Of a stretch of DNA of 64,000 nt, positions 53,187 through 60,842 are shown one piece after another (the stretch's first letter is position 1; the number at the start of each line of letters is the position of its first letter). The notes beneath the pieces were generated by a model. The model did no database searches. It saw nothing but the letters and a program-made list of their open reading frames with translations, and had not been told where the DNA came from. A program made the position numbers and the translations under genes. Location: positions 1 through 64,000 of the forward strand of contig JACTNA010000030.1 in assembly GCA_014584315.1 (NCBI GenBank), written 5' to 3'. Source of the stretch: Planctomycetota bacterium. GTDB taxonomy: Bacteria > Planctomycetota > Phycisphaerae > Phycisphaerales > UBA1924.

Positions 53187-54176
53187 ATGAGCCTGTGGCT
53201 TCGTCGTGCGGGCACTGTCGCGGCTGTCGGCGTGGCGCTGGCGGTCACCGGTGCGGCGAACCCCGCGACCGCCCAGCCGACGACGCGCACCACGGTCGAG
53301 GCCGGGGACTCGATCCCCGAGTGGCTGCGGGCGCACATCCCGAACCCGGACGACCCTCGCTACCGGGAATGGGCCGCCCAGCAGAAGCAGCGCCGGGAAC
53401 TCGAGCGCGAGTTGCAGCGCCTCCGCGCGACCTACTTCCGGGATGTGCGTGCCGTCGAACGCCGCCAGGTCGGCATCGCCGAACTCCGCACGTACACCGA
53501 GCCGTTCGCGTACCCGTCCCTGCTCGAGGTCTTCAAACGCGAAGCCTCGGACGTGCGCACCGCGATCCTCGACATGCTCGTGGACCAGGCCACCGACGAG
53601 GCCGACGCGACCCTCGCCTGGGTCGCCGTCTTCGACCACGACCCGGCCATCAAGGCCCGGGCCGAGGAGCGGCTCCTGAAGCGCATCGCGCGCTGCGGCG
53701 AGGTCTCCGACCGCGTGAAACTCGTGCTCGCCGGCGGCCTCCAGCGCGACCGCAACGCCGACGCCGCCTCCGCCGCGGGCATCATCCGCACGCTCCGCCT
53801 GCACGAGATGATCCCGCTGCTCATCGCCTCGCAGGTCCGCGGCGACACGCGCGGCGCGGAAGAATCCCGCACCGGCGGCCTCGGATGGATCGTCATCGGC
53901 CAGCAGATCGCCTTCGTCAGCGACCTCACGCCCGTCGTCGCCGACAGCGCGGTCGGCTTCGACCCCACGCTCAGCGTCGTCACCGAGGGCGTCGTGCTGC
54001 GCATCATCGACGCCGTCGTCGTCACCTACCGCGTCGAGGTCCACAACGCACTCGTCGGCCTGACCAGCGAACTCTGGGGCAGGTCCACCGCCGGGCTGGG
54101 CTGGGACCGTCACGCGTGGATGCGCTGGTACAACGACGAGTTCCTGCCGCACATGCGCGAGCGCGCAGGCGGCTGA
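53187..54176 (+). CDS. Secreted HEAT-repeat-like helical protein, unknown
   Basis: The 329-residue product starts at ATG 53187 with a signal peptide (LWLRRAGTVAAVGVALAVTG). A charged helix (QQKQRRELERELQRLRATYF) is followed by repeated helical pairs reminiscent of HEAT/Armadillo repeats (LLEVFKREASDVRTAILDML; RVKLVLAGGLQRDRNADAAS). The later part includes GWIVIGQQIAFVSDLTPVVAD and a WxRWYNDEFLPHM end. Similar proteins occur near planctomycete surface genes, but I do not recognise a named family. It converges on acpS with seven bases between stops. Confidence 0.7.
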   Translation: MSLWLRRAGTVAAVGVALAVTGAANPATAQPTTRTTVEAGDSIPEWLRAHIPNPDDPRYREWAAQQKQRRELERELQRLRATYFRDVRAVERRQVGIAELRTYTEPFAYPSLLEVFKREASDVRTAILDMLVDQATDEADATLAWVAVFDHDPAIKARAEERLLKRIARCGEVSDRVKLVLAGGLQRDRNADAASAAGIIRTLRLHEMIPLLIASQVRGDTRGAEESRTGGLGWIVIGQQIAFVSDLTPVVADSAVGFDPTLSVVTEGVVLRIIDAVVVTYRVEVHNALVGLTSELWGRSTAGLGWDRHAWMRWYNDEFLPHMRERAGG

Positions 54177-54183
54177 CGCACGC

Positions 54184-54573
54184 TCACCGCTCCGCCACCG
54201 CGATCACCGACGCCGCCGCGTGCGTCGACGTGTGCGTCAGCGAGACGAGCCACCCCGTGATGCCGCGATCGGCCGCGATCTCCGCGGCCCGCCCGTGCAG
54301 CCGCACCGTCGGCGCGCCCGAGGGCAGCAGCACGACCTCCGCGTCGGTCCACGCGATGCCCTCGCTCCAGCCCGTCGCCAGCGCCTTGAAGACCGCCTCC
54401 TTGGCGGCGAAACGTGAGGCGAAACGCTGCCACCGCAGCCGCGACGATGCCTCGGCGTACGCCGCCTCGCCCGGCGTGAAGACGCGCTCGACCGCCCGGG
54501 CGCCATGCCGACCGATCAGCGCCTCCACCCGCGCGATCTCCACGAGATCGATGCCGTGTCCGACGATCCGCAC
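54184..54573 (-). CDS. acpS: Holo-[acyl-carrier-protein] synthase
   Basis: The 129-residue enzyme transfers the phosphopantetheine arm from CoA to acyl carrier protein. GHGIDLVEIARVEAL at the start holds the metal-binding Asp, and RFASRFAAKEAVFKAL the Glu and Lys. The size fits trimeric AcpS. The start is GTG 54573, set by TACCAT six bases upstream. It is the last gene of the leftward block, but its own leaderless promoter suggests independent control. Confidence 0.93.
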   Translation of the reverse strand: MRIVGHGIDLVEIARVEALIGRHGARAVERVFTPGEAAYAEASSRLRWQRFASRFAAKEAVFKALATGWSEGIAWTDAEVVLLPSGAPTVRLHGRAAEIAADRGITGWLVSLTHTSTHAAASVIAVAER

Positions 54574-54579
54574 GCCGGG

Positions 54580-54585
54580 ATGGTA
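54580..54585 (-). promoter_or_regulatory. Leaderless-type -10 box (TACCAT) for acpS
   Basis: Minus strand TACCAT-CCCGGC-GTG, exactly six bases from the start at 54573. Confidence 0.5.
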
Positions 54586-54592
54586 CGGCCGC

Positions 54593-55555
54593 TCAGTACG
54601 GCCAGATCTCCAGCCCGTGCGGGCAGTTGCGGACGTCCTTTGAGACGCTCACCTGCTGCACGACACGTCCCGTCTCGAACTCGTACACCGTGATGGTCGT
54701 GGGTGAACACCCGGCGATCACGAACCCGTCGTCGGTCGCGCACAGCCCGCGTGCGAAGCCCGGCCGCGCGTGGTCCGCGGGGATGTTCGCGTTCAGCAGC
54801 GCTCCGCTGTCGAACTCCGGCACCGCGAACCGCCGCACCACGTTCCCCTCCAGATCGGCGTAGCACACCGCGTTCTCCGACGTGCTGTTGTAGAGCACGC
54901 CGTCACGGAACGGCCGGGCGTTGTGCGTCCACTGCGGGGTCGGAGCGTACGGGCGAGCGCCGTCGCGGTCGATGGCGTGGACCGCGTCCAGCCGCACGCC
55001 CCCGACGAACGTCCTCCCACGCCCGCGCCACACGCTGTTCACGTGCGTCGTATCGCCCGGCTTCGGGCCGTCCGATCGGGTCGGGTCGAACCGGCCCACG
55101 CGAAGGCGATGCTGGATCACCGGCCCCAGGTCGGTCAGCAGCCGGTGCGGGTAGTGCCGGATGAGCCTCGCGCCCGTGAACACGCCCGTGCGCAGGTCGA
55201 GTTCCAGCACAGAATCGAACCCGGTCGAGGTGAGGAAGAGCCGATCCCCGTCGGCATGGATCTCGTGGCAGTGCCGGAGGTAGCGGTTGCGGAAGGAGCG
55301 CAGGTGCTTGAACGACGGGTCGAAGACCATGATCTCGTCCGAGGCCGCGATGAGCACCGTGCCGTCGTGGTACGCGATGCCGCGCAGGCCGCGGTCGAAC
55401 CCGCGCCCCGACCAGTCGATCTCCATCGTGTCCCAGTCGAGCACCTGCGTCGAAGCGCCGATCTCCAGATCGATCAGGTACGCGCCGCCATGGCTCTCGC
55501 CCTGGCGCGTCGAACGGATCACGTCGGTCACGAGAACGGTCGGGAGTCGTGGCAT
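54593..55555 (-). CDS. Beta-propeller protein with blade-spaced histidines, unknown
   Basis: The 320-residue soluble protein has repeated strand patterns typical of a six- or seven-bladed propeller (LIDLEIG, VFDPSFKHL, VLELDLRTG, VHAIDRDG, VCYADLEGNVV, VYEFETGRVV). Histidines recur at similar places in the blades: H97 in HCHEI, H171 in THVNSV, H201 in THNARP and H313 in PHGLEIW. Arg269 in GFARGL is similarly placed. This spacing suggests a central metal or active site. There is no signal peptide. It lies 20 bases before acpS. DUF4915/TIGR03032-like families are possible relatives; I am not certain. Confidence 0.7.
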   Translation of the reverse strand: MPRLPTVLVTDVIRSTRQGESHGGAYLIDLEIGASTQVLDWDTMEIDWSGRGFDRGLRGIAYHDGTVLIAASDEIMVFDPSFKHLRSFRNRYLRHCHEIHADGDRLFLTSTGFDSVLELDLRTGVFTGARLIRHYPHRLLTDLGPVIQHRLRVGRFDPTRSDGPKPGDTTHVNSVWRGRGRTFVGGVRLDAVHAIDRDGARPYAPTPQWTHNARPFRDGVLYNSTSENAVCYADLEGNVVRRFAVPEFDSGALLNANIPADHARPGFARGLCATDDGFVIAGCSPTTITVYEFETGRVVQQVSVSKDVRNCPHGLEIWPY

Positions 55556-55594
55556 GGCGTTCCGGCACGTCGCGTGCGCCGGCGCGCCACGCGG

Positions 55595-55915
55595 TCACGC
55601 ACCGGACGCGGACGTTGTCTTCCTCTGCCCCGACGAGGTCTTGTCCTGCGCGGGAGTCGCGGATGCGCACCCGCATGATTCGGAGCACGGGCCGGGCTTC
55701 GACTCCGCCTCCGCCGCCTTGCGGTACGACGACGATCGGTAATCGGTTTGATAGAAGCCGGAACCTTTGAACAGAATCGCGCCGCCCGCGCCGATCACGC
55801 GCTCGAGCGATCGCTTCTTGCATCGAGGGCAACCCTTCAGGGGAGACGCCTTGATCGAGTGGAACCGCTCGAAGGAATGCCCGCAGTTCCGGCACGAATA
55901 CTCATACGTCGGCAT
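55595..55915 (-). CDS. FmdB-family zinc-ribbon protein
   Basis: The 106-residue product begins with the FmdB pattern: MPTYEYSCRNCGHSFERFHS, then GCPRCKK, giving a C-x2-C...C-x2-C zinc ribbon at residues 8-33, followed by IGAGGAILFKGSGFYQTDYR, the typical end of the family core. The tail has an extra CxxxCGC group and is Ser/Lys-rich. FmdB-like proteins are suspected regulators; direct function is unproven. It lies 36 bases after grpE in the chaperone block. Confidence 0.88.
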   Translation of the reverse strand: MPTYEYSCRNCGHSFERFHSIKASPLKGCPRCKKRSLERVIGAGGAILFKGSGFYQTDYRSSSYRKAAEAESKPGPCSESCGCASATPAQDKTSSGQRKTTSASGA

Positions 55916-55951
55916 GGCAAACCCTCTCGATGAATCGGTGGCTTTCTTCCA

Positions 55952-56521
55952 TCACGAGTCCGATACGCCGTCCCGCGCATCTTCGCACGGCGCAGCGACG
56001 ACAACCTTCGCCGGACGCAGCAGCCGGTCGCCGATCGCGTACCCGACCTGGCACGTCTCCGCGATGCGCCCCGGTTCGACGCCCTCGCGCGCCTGCTGCG
56101 AAACCGCCTGGTGACGCAGCGGGTCGTACTCGTCGTTCGGCTCCGGGCGGATCGTCGTGACGCCCAGCGACTGGATCGTCCGGTGCAGGTCGTCGCGGAT
56201 CATCCGCACGCCCTGCACCACCTGCTCGACGCTCGCCGCCCCCCCAGCGTGGCCGAGCGCGAGGTCGAAGTGGTCCAGCACGCTCAGGAGCCGCTCCACC
56301 ACCGACGCCACGCCCGCCTCGCGCGCCAGCCGGTGCTCCACCGCGGCTCGCTGCTGCGAGTTGCGGTAGTCCGCCAGCGACCGCTGGTACCGCCCTCGCA
56401 ACTCGTCCAGTTCGGCCCGCAGCGCGGCCGTCGCGTCCTCGGCCGCGGGCCGCTCCCCCCCGCCCGCGTCCGCCGTCGGGTCCGCGCCCCCGCTCGTGAT
56501 GTCCCGCTCGTGCTTCATCAT
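55952..56521 (-). CDS. grpE: GrpE, nucleotide exchange factor for DnaK
   Basis: The 189-residue protein has an acidic, flexible N-terminus, a long dimerising coiled coil (about residues 33-85, [20 protein letters not shown]), and the C-terminal beta-wing (about 130-180) with [12 protein letters not shown] and [18 protein letters not shown], the GrpE signature. It starts at ATG 56521, overlapping the dnaJ stop. dnaK is not in the window. Confidence 0.93.
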   Translation of the reverse strand: MMKHERDITSGGADPTADAGGGERPAAEDATAALRAELDELRGRYQRSLADYRNSQQRAAVEHRLAREAGVASVVERLLSVLDHFDLALGHAGGAASVEQVVQGVRMIRDDLHRTIQSLGVTTIRPEPNDEYDPLRHQAVSQQAREGVEPGRIAETCQVGYAIGDRLLRPAKVVVAAPCEDARDGVSDS

Positions 56522-57708
56522 GGCTCACGGTTCGCATCGCGGCCCGAGGACGAGCCGCCGAAGAAATCCTTGACCTTCCGCAGCACGCTCGGCGAGTCCG
56601 CCAGCACGCTCGCCCCTTCCGTCTCCGCGTACTCGCGCAGCAGGGACTCCTGTTTCGCGCTCAGCCGCTTCGGGATCTCGACCCGCACGCCCACGCGCAG
56701 GTCGCCCCGCCGGCCCGTGCGCAGGTTCGGCAGTCCCTCGCCCTCCACGCGGAACACGGAGCCGTGCTGCGTTCCCGGCGGCACGCGCAGCGTGGCTTCG
56801 CCGTCGAGAGTCTCGATCGGCAGGTCCGCTCCCAGCGCGGCCTGCGTGAACGAGATCGGCTGCTCCATCAGCAGGTTGTCGCCGTCGCGCACGAACCGCG
56901 GGTGCTTGCGCACGCGGATCACCACGTGCAGATCGCCGCGCACGCCGGTCCCCGCCGGCGAGGCCTCGGGGGGGGGCGGCTCGCCCTCGCCCTGCACCCG
57001 CACGGCCTGCCCCTCCGACACCCCCGCCGGGACCTTGACGTTGATGCGCCGCTTGCGCGAGACGCGCCCCCGCCCGCGGCACGCGTCGCACTGCTCGCGG
57101 ATCACGGTCCCGCGCCCGCGGCAGGTCGGGCAGGCCGTCACCATGCGGAACATGCCCCCGAGTCCGGTCTGCTGCACCTTGCCCTGCCCGCCGCACGTCG
57201 GGCACGATTCGGGCGAGGTGCCGGGCTTCGCGCCCGTGCCGGTGCAGGCGTCGCAGACGTCGAGGCGCGTGAACTCGACCTCTCGCTCGCACCCGTGCAG
57301 CACGTCGTCGAGCGTGAGGGTGACCTCGGTCTCCAGGTCGTAGCCGCGGGCGACGCGCCGCCCCGAGGCGGATCGGCCGAACCCGCCCCCCCCTCCTCCC
57401 CCGAAGATGTCCTCGAACATCGAGAAGATGTCCGAGACGTCCATCCGCGAGAAGTCGTGCGTCGCCGGCCCTCCGCCGCGGCGCAGCCCTTCGTGCCCGA
57501 ACTGGTCGTAGAGGCGCCGTCTCGCGTCGTCCGAGAGCACCTCGTACGCCTCGGCGGCCTCCTTGAACTTCACCTCCGCCTCCGCGTCGCCGGGGTTGCG
57601 GTCCGGGTGGTGCTTCATCGCCAGCCGACGGTACGCGCGCTTGATCTCCTCCGCGCCGGCGGTGCGCTCGACGCCGAGAATCTCGTAATAGTCGCGGGTG
57701 GTGGGCAT
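56518..57708 (-). CDS. dnaJ: DnaJ (Hsp40) co-chaperone
   Basis: The 396-residue protein has a J domain ([23 protein letters not shown] at about residues 34-36), a Gly/Phe-rich region with a G-run, four zinc repeats ([32 protein letters not shown] at about 150-215) and the two C-terminal substrate domains. It is a type I DnaJ and activates DnaK. Unusually, dnaJ comes before grpE. A nine-base C run on the coding strand (56968-56976) encodes PPPP near residue 248. ATG 57708 is chosen because the J domain begins there. Confidence 0.95.
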   Translation of the reverse strand: MPTTRDYYEILGVERTAGAEEIKRAYRRLAMKHHPDRNPGDAEAEVKFKEAAEAYEVLSDDARRRLYDQFGHEGLRRGGGPATHDFSRMDVSDIFSMFEDIFGGGGGGGFGRSASGRRVARGYDLETEVTLTLDDVLHGCEREVEFTRLDVCDACTGTGAKPGTSPESCPTCGGQGKVQQTGLGGMFRMVTACPTCRGRGTVIREQCDACRGRGRVSRKRRINVKVPAGVSEGQAVRVQGEGEPPPPEASPAGTGVRGDLHVVIRVRKHPRFVRDGDNLLMEQPISFTQAALGADLPIETLDGEATLRVPPGTQHGSVFRVEGEGLPNLRTGRRGDLRVGVRVEIPKRLSAKQESLLREYAETEGASVLADSPSVLRKVKDFFGGSSSGRDANREP

Positions 57709-57712
57709 GGCA

Positions 57713-57810
57713 AGGCACGCGGCATCTGGCACCAGGCACCGGGGAATGATGCAACCGCCCCGAAGACCTGCACCGCACAAGTGCCTGCCGCACAGTGCCC
57801 GGTGCCCAGG
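57713..57810. repeat. Inverted arrays of GGCACCA/GTGCC-type units upstream of dnaJ
   Basis: 57713-57744 reads as imperfect repeats of GGCACGC, GGCATCT, GGCACCA, GGCACCG; 57781-57810 carries GTGCCTG, GTGCCCG, GTGCCCA in the opposite orientation. It lies between groEL1 and dnaJ. Confidence 0.5.
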
Positions 57811-57861
57811 TTGTGAATCAAGCCCGCGAGCGTTCCCGCTCGGGGCTTGGAGATCGCTCGA

Positions 57862-59475
57862 TCACGCCACCGCGCCGGCCTCCGCGGCCTTGTCCTCCTT
57901 CAGTTCAGTGACCAGCACGTCTGTCGTCAGCATCAGCCCCGCGACCGATGCCGCGTTCGTCAGCGCGGTGCGCGCCACGAGCGCGGGGTCGATGATCCCG
58001 GCCTTCACCAGGTCGGTGTACTCGCCCGTCGCGGCATCGAACCCGAACCCGCCCTTCCCCTCGCGCACCTTCTCGACCACCAGGTCGCCGTCGTGGCCCG
58101 CGTTGACGGCGATCTGCCTGGCCGGCGCTTCGAGCGCGGCCTCGACGATGTCGAACCCGAGCCGCTCGTCCCCCTTCGCCTTCGAGCGCGCCGCCTCGAG
58201 CGCGGGCTGTGCGCGCAGCAGCGCAACCCCGCCGCCGGGGACGTACCCCTCCTTGGCGGCGGCGCGCGTGGCGTGCAGGGCGTCATCGACCAGGTCCTTG
58301 CGGGCCTTCATGTCCACTTCGGTCGCCCCGCCGACGTTGATGATCGCCACGCCGCCGACGAGTTTGGCGTGCCGCTCCATCAGTTTCTCCCGGTCGTAGT
58401 CGCTCGTGGACTTCTCGTGCTGCGCGAGGATCTGCTCCGCCCTCGCCTGGATGTCCTTCTTCTTCCCCGCGCCCTCGATGATCGTGGTGTCGTCCTTGGT
58501 GATGACGATCTTCTTGGCCTTGCCCAGTTCGCCCAGTTCGATGGACTCGAGGCTGCGCCCCAGGTCCTCCGAGAAGAACGTGCCGCCGGTCAGGACCGCG
58601 ATGTCGCCCAGCATCGCCTTGCGCCGGTCGCCGAAGCCCGGCGCCTTCACCGCGCAGATGCGCAGCACGCCCCGCAGCCGGTTCACGACCAGCGCGGCCA
58701 GCGCCTCGTTCTCCACGTCCTCGGCGATGATCAGCAGCGGCTTGTCCGACGCCGCGACGCGATTGAGCAGCGGCAGGAAGTCCGCCAGGTTCGCGATCTT
58801 CTTCTCGTGGATCAGCACCAGCGCGTCCTCGAGCACACACTCGGCCGTCTTCGGGTCGGTCATGAAGTACGGCGAGAGGTAGCCCTTGTCGAACTGCATG
58901 CCCTCGACGTACTCCAGCGTCGTCTCAGCGCTCTTGCCCTCCTCGACTTCGACCACGCCGTCGTGCCCGACCTTCGCGATCGCCTCGGCGATCAACTCGC
59001 CGATCTGCGCATCGTGGTTCGCCGAGACCGACGCGATCTTGCGGTAGTCGTCCTTGCCCTTGCACTTGACGGCCGACGCCGTGATCGCCTCGCCCACCAC
59101 CTCCGCCGCGCGGTTGATCCCGCGCTGCAGCAGCACCGGGTTCGCCCCCGCCGCCACGTGGCGCAGGCCCTCGGTGAAGATCGCCTGGGCGAGGATCGTC
59201 GCGGCCGTCGTGCCGTCGCCGGCCTTGTCGGCCGTCTTCTTGGCGACCTCGTTCACCATCTTCGCCCCCATCGCCTGGAACGGCTCGGGCAGCGAGACCT
59301 CCTTCGAGACCGAGACGCCGTCCTTCGTCACCGAGGGGCCGCCCCAGGACTTCTCGATCACCACGTGCCGTCCGCTCGGCCCCATGGTGCACTTGACGGC
59401 GTCGGCCAGTCGATCCACGCCCTTCTTCATCTCAAGGAGCGCGGCGTCGTGGAACATGATCTGTTTGGTGGACAT
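57862..59475 (-). CDS. groL: Chaperonin GroEL, copy 1 (no Gly-Met tail)
   Basis: The 537-residue chaperonin subunit starts at ATG 59475 behind [39 protein letters not shown] and [13 protein letters not shown] are standard GroEL motifs, so ATPase and folding-chamber functions are expected. The C-terminus ends [13 protein letters not shown] and lacks the usual GGM repeats. It is directly downstream of groES, with a repeat-filled 129-base gap, so it is the partner of that groES by position. It is a strongly diverged paralogue of copy 2. Confidence 0.95.
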   Translation of the reverse strand: MSTKQIMFHDAALLEMKKGVDRLADAVKCTMGPSGRHVVIEKSWGGPSVTKDGVSVSKEVSLPEPFQAMGAKMVNEVAKKTADKAGDGTTAATILAQAIFTEGLRHVAAGANPVLLQRGINRAAEVVGEAITASAVKCKGKDDYRKIASVSANHDAQIGELIAEAIAKVGHDGVVEVEEGKSAETTLEYVEGMQFDKGYLSPYFMTDPKTAECVLEDALVLIHEKKIANLADFLPLLNRVAASDKPLLIIAEDVENEALAALVVNRLRGVLRICAVKAPGFGDRRKAMLGDIAVLTGGTFFSEDLGRSLESIELGELGKAKKIVITKDDTTIIEGAGKKKDIQARAEQILAQHEKSTSDYDREKLMERHAKLVGGVAIINVGGATEVDMKARKDLVDDALHATRAAAKEGYVPGGGVALLRAQPALEAARSKAKGDERLGFDIVEAALEAPARQIAVNAGHDGDLVVEKVREGKGGFGFDAATGEYTDLVKAGIIDPALVARTALTNAASVAGLMLTTDVLVTELKEDKAAEAGAVA

Positions 59476-59490
59476 GGGTACCTCTCAGAG

Positions 59491-59596
59491 TATCAAAGCA
59501 TCAGAGCAGCAAAGCAGCAGAGCGACACACGACCTGACATCGGAATCGAAGCCGGAGCAACGCGAGCACGCAGTCTGCTGTTCTGCTGCTCCGCTG
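59491..59596. repeat. Inverted arrays of AGCAGCA-type units between groES and groEL1
   Basis: 59491-59524 reads TATCAAAGCATCAGAGCAGC followed by AAAGCAGCAGAGC; 59571-59596 carries CTGCTGTTCTGCTGCTCCGC, the opposite orientation. The arms could pair in the groES-groEL1 message. Confidence 0.5.
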
Positions 59597-59604
59597 TACC
59601 TGCG

Positions 59605-59895
59605 TCAGCCCTCAATCACGCCGAGCAACTCCGTCTCGCGCAGGATCAGGTGCTTCACGCCCTTGATCTCGACCTCCGTGCCCGCGTACTTGCCGAAGAC
59701 GACGCGGTCGCCCTTGCCGACGGTCGGCTGGGCGCGCTTGCCGTTCTCCAGCAGTTTGCCCGGCCCGATCGCGACCACGTCGCCCTGCATCGGGCGCTCC
59801 TTCGCGGTCTCGGGCAGGTACAGCCCGCTGCTCGTCTTCGACTCCTGCTCCACGGGCTTGACGACGATCCGATCTTCCAGAGGCTTGATAGCCAT
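59605..59895 (-). CDS. groS: Co-chaperonin GroES
   Basis: The 96-residue cap protein starts MAIKPLEDRIVVKPVEQESK at ATG 59895; the mobile loop region SSGLYLPETAKERP, the VVAIGPGKLLENG turn and VGDRV-like VGKGDRVVFGKYAGTEVEIK (given in parts: VGKGDRVVFGKY, AGTEVEIKG) follow. An N-terminal extension of 29 codons is rejected because the fold starts at this ATG. It precedes groEL1. No perfect CIRCE element is visible upstream. Confidence 0.95.
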   Translation of the reverse strand: MAIKPLEDRIVVKPVEQESKTSSGLYLPETAKERPMQGDVVAIGPGKLLENGKRAQPTVGKGDRVVFGKYAGTEVEIKGVKHLILRETELLGVIEG

Positions 59896-59978
59896 GATGC
59901 GTTTCTCCGTTCGGTCTCTCGCGGGGAGTGCCCGCGTCGCGTTCCTGATTACCTCCGCGGCGTCCGCAGCCGCGGCGG

Positions 59979-60239
59979 TCATGCGTGCGTCTCGTCGTGG
60001 TACGACTGCTGGCGTCCCTTGTCCGTCAGGCGCACGTCGCGGCAGTCCAGCGTGCCGTCCGTCGCCGGGGTGTACGTCACCTCGCCCAACTCGTCCTGCA
60101 TCGTGCGCAGGGCCCGGATCACCGTCTCACGCGGCCGCTTCACGCCCGCCGCGATCGCCGCCGCGTCCACGGGCCGATCGCGCCCGGCTGAAGCCGCGTG
60201 CGAGAGCAGAAAACCGCGGATGGAGGCGTGGAGTTCCAT
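59979..60239 (-). CDS. Small winged-helix-like protein, candidate regulator
   Basis: The 86-residue product (MELHASIRGFLLSHAASAGR) has three helices and a beta-wing pattern: helix 20-35, then VDAAAIAAGVKRPRETVIRA with the recognition-like helix, then LGEVTYTPATDGTLDCRDVRL as strands. The layout is that of a winged helix-turn-helix. It lies 83 bases before groES in the same direction. It could bind DNA and regulate the chaperonin genes, but that is inference from position. Confidence 0.6.
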   Translation of the reverse strand: MELHASIRGFLLSHAASAGRDRPVDAAAIAAGVKRPRETVIRALRTMQDELGEVTYTPATDGTLDCRDVRLTDKGRQQSYHDETHA

Positions 60240-60285
60240 GCTGTTCTCGGGTCAGAAGTCTGCGCCAGACCGTTCGTGCTCCGTG

Positions 60286-60534
60286 TCAGGCGATCTTCCG
60301 GCGCTTGCCGCGGCTCGCCTTCAAGCGGCTCTCGTGCTCTGCAATGAGCGCCGTCACTTCCGGAACGAGTTCTGTCGGGATCTCCATGACGGTCGTCAGT
60401 CCTCGACCGAACGCCGCCTCATCTTCGGCCAAGGCTGCGTCCTCGGTCTGGGTGTCATACGCCCGGGCGATCTTCCGCGCCTTTGCGGCGGTCATCCTCT
60501 TCGGGTACCGGTTCGGGTCTTTCTTCTTCGCCAT
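60286..60534 (-). CDS. Small charged protein paired with the DUF4258-like gene, candidate antitoxin
   Basis: The 82-residue product starts MAKKKDPNRYPKRMTAAKAR at ATG 60534, five bases after the preceding stop. It is basic at both ends with an acidic middle (YDTQTEDAALAEDEAAF) and a conserved-looking VMEIPTELVPEVTALIAEH helix. I see no DNA-binding motif of a known antitoxin class. Pairing and size suggest it neutralises the upstream product. Confidence 0.6.
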   Translation of the reverse strand: MAKKKDPNRYPKRMTAAKARKIARAYDTQTEDAALAEDEAAFGRGLTTVMEIPTELVPEVTALIAEHESRLKASRGKRRKIA

Positions 60535-60539
60535 GATCG

Positions 60540-60824
60540 TTACCTGCCCCTTCGCCGACGCCTCCTGTTGTACGCAGTGAGCGGCTTCCCTTTCAGTTCA
60601 TAGGCCGTGATCACGAACACGCCTTCACCGTCATTGTCCGGAGCGTACACGAGCCGAAGAACGCGGCCGGCACGGGTATGTCCGATCGCCACACGGCTTC
60701 CCTCCCGTCCCGGCCTGTCCTCACCACGCTTGCCGAACGCCTCGGTCACCTCCTGCGTCGTCACTCCGTGATTCTCGACGTGCGGCCGCGCAGTCTCAGG
60801 GTCAAGATAGAAGCGAATCCGCAC
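60540..60824 (-). CDS. DUF4258/RelE-like protein, candidate toxin
   Basis: The 94-residue product starts at GTG 60824. RIRFYLDPETARPHVENHGV, then RAGRVLRLVYAPDNDGEGVF and ITAYELKGKPLTAYNRRRRR have the pattern of DUF4258/BrnT-like proteins: a RelE-type fold with a central LxxxY strand, VITAYEL strand and a C-terminal Arg-rich tail. Many act as mRNA-cutting toxins. It is followed five bases later by the small gene, and lies 18 bases after groEL2. Activity is not proven. Confidence 0.65.
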   Translation of the reverse strand: MRIRFYLDPETARPHVENHGVTTQEVTEAFGKRGEDRPGREGSRVAIGHTRAGRVLRLVYAPDNDGEGVFVITAYELKGKPLTAYNRRRRRRGR

Positions 60825-60842
60825 CGCGAAGCCCCGTTTGGT

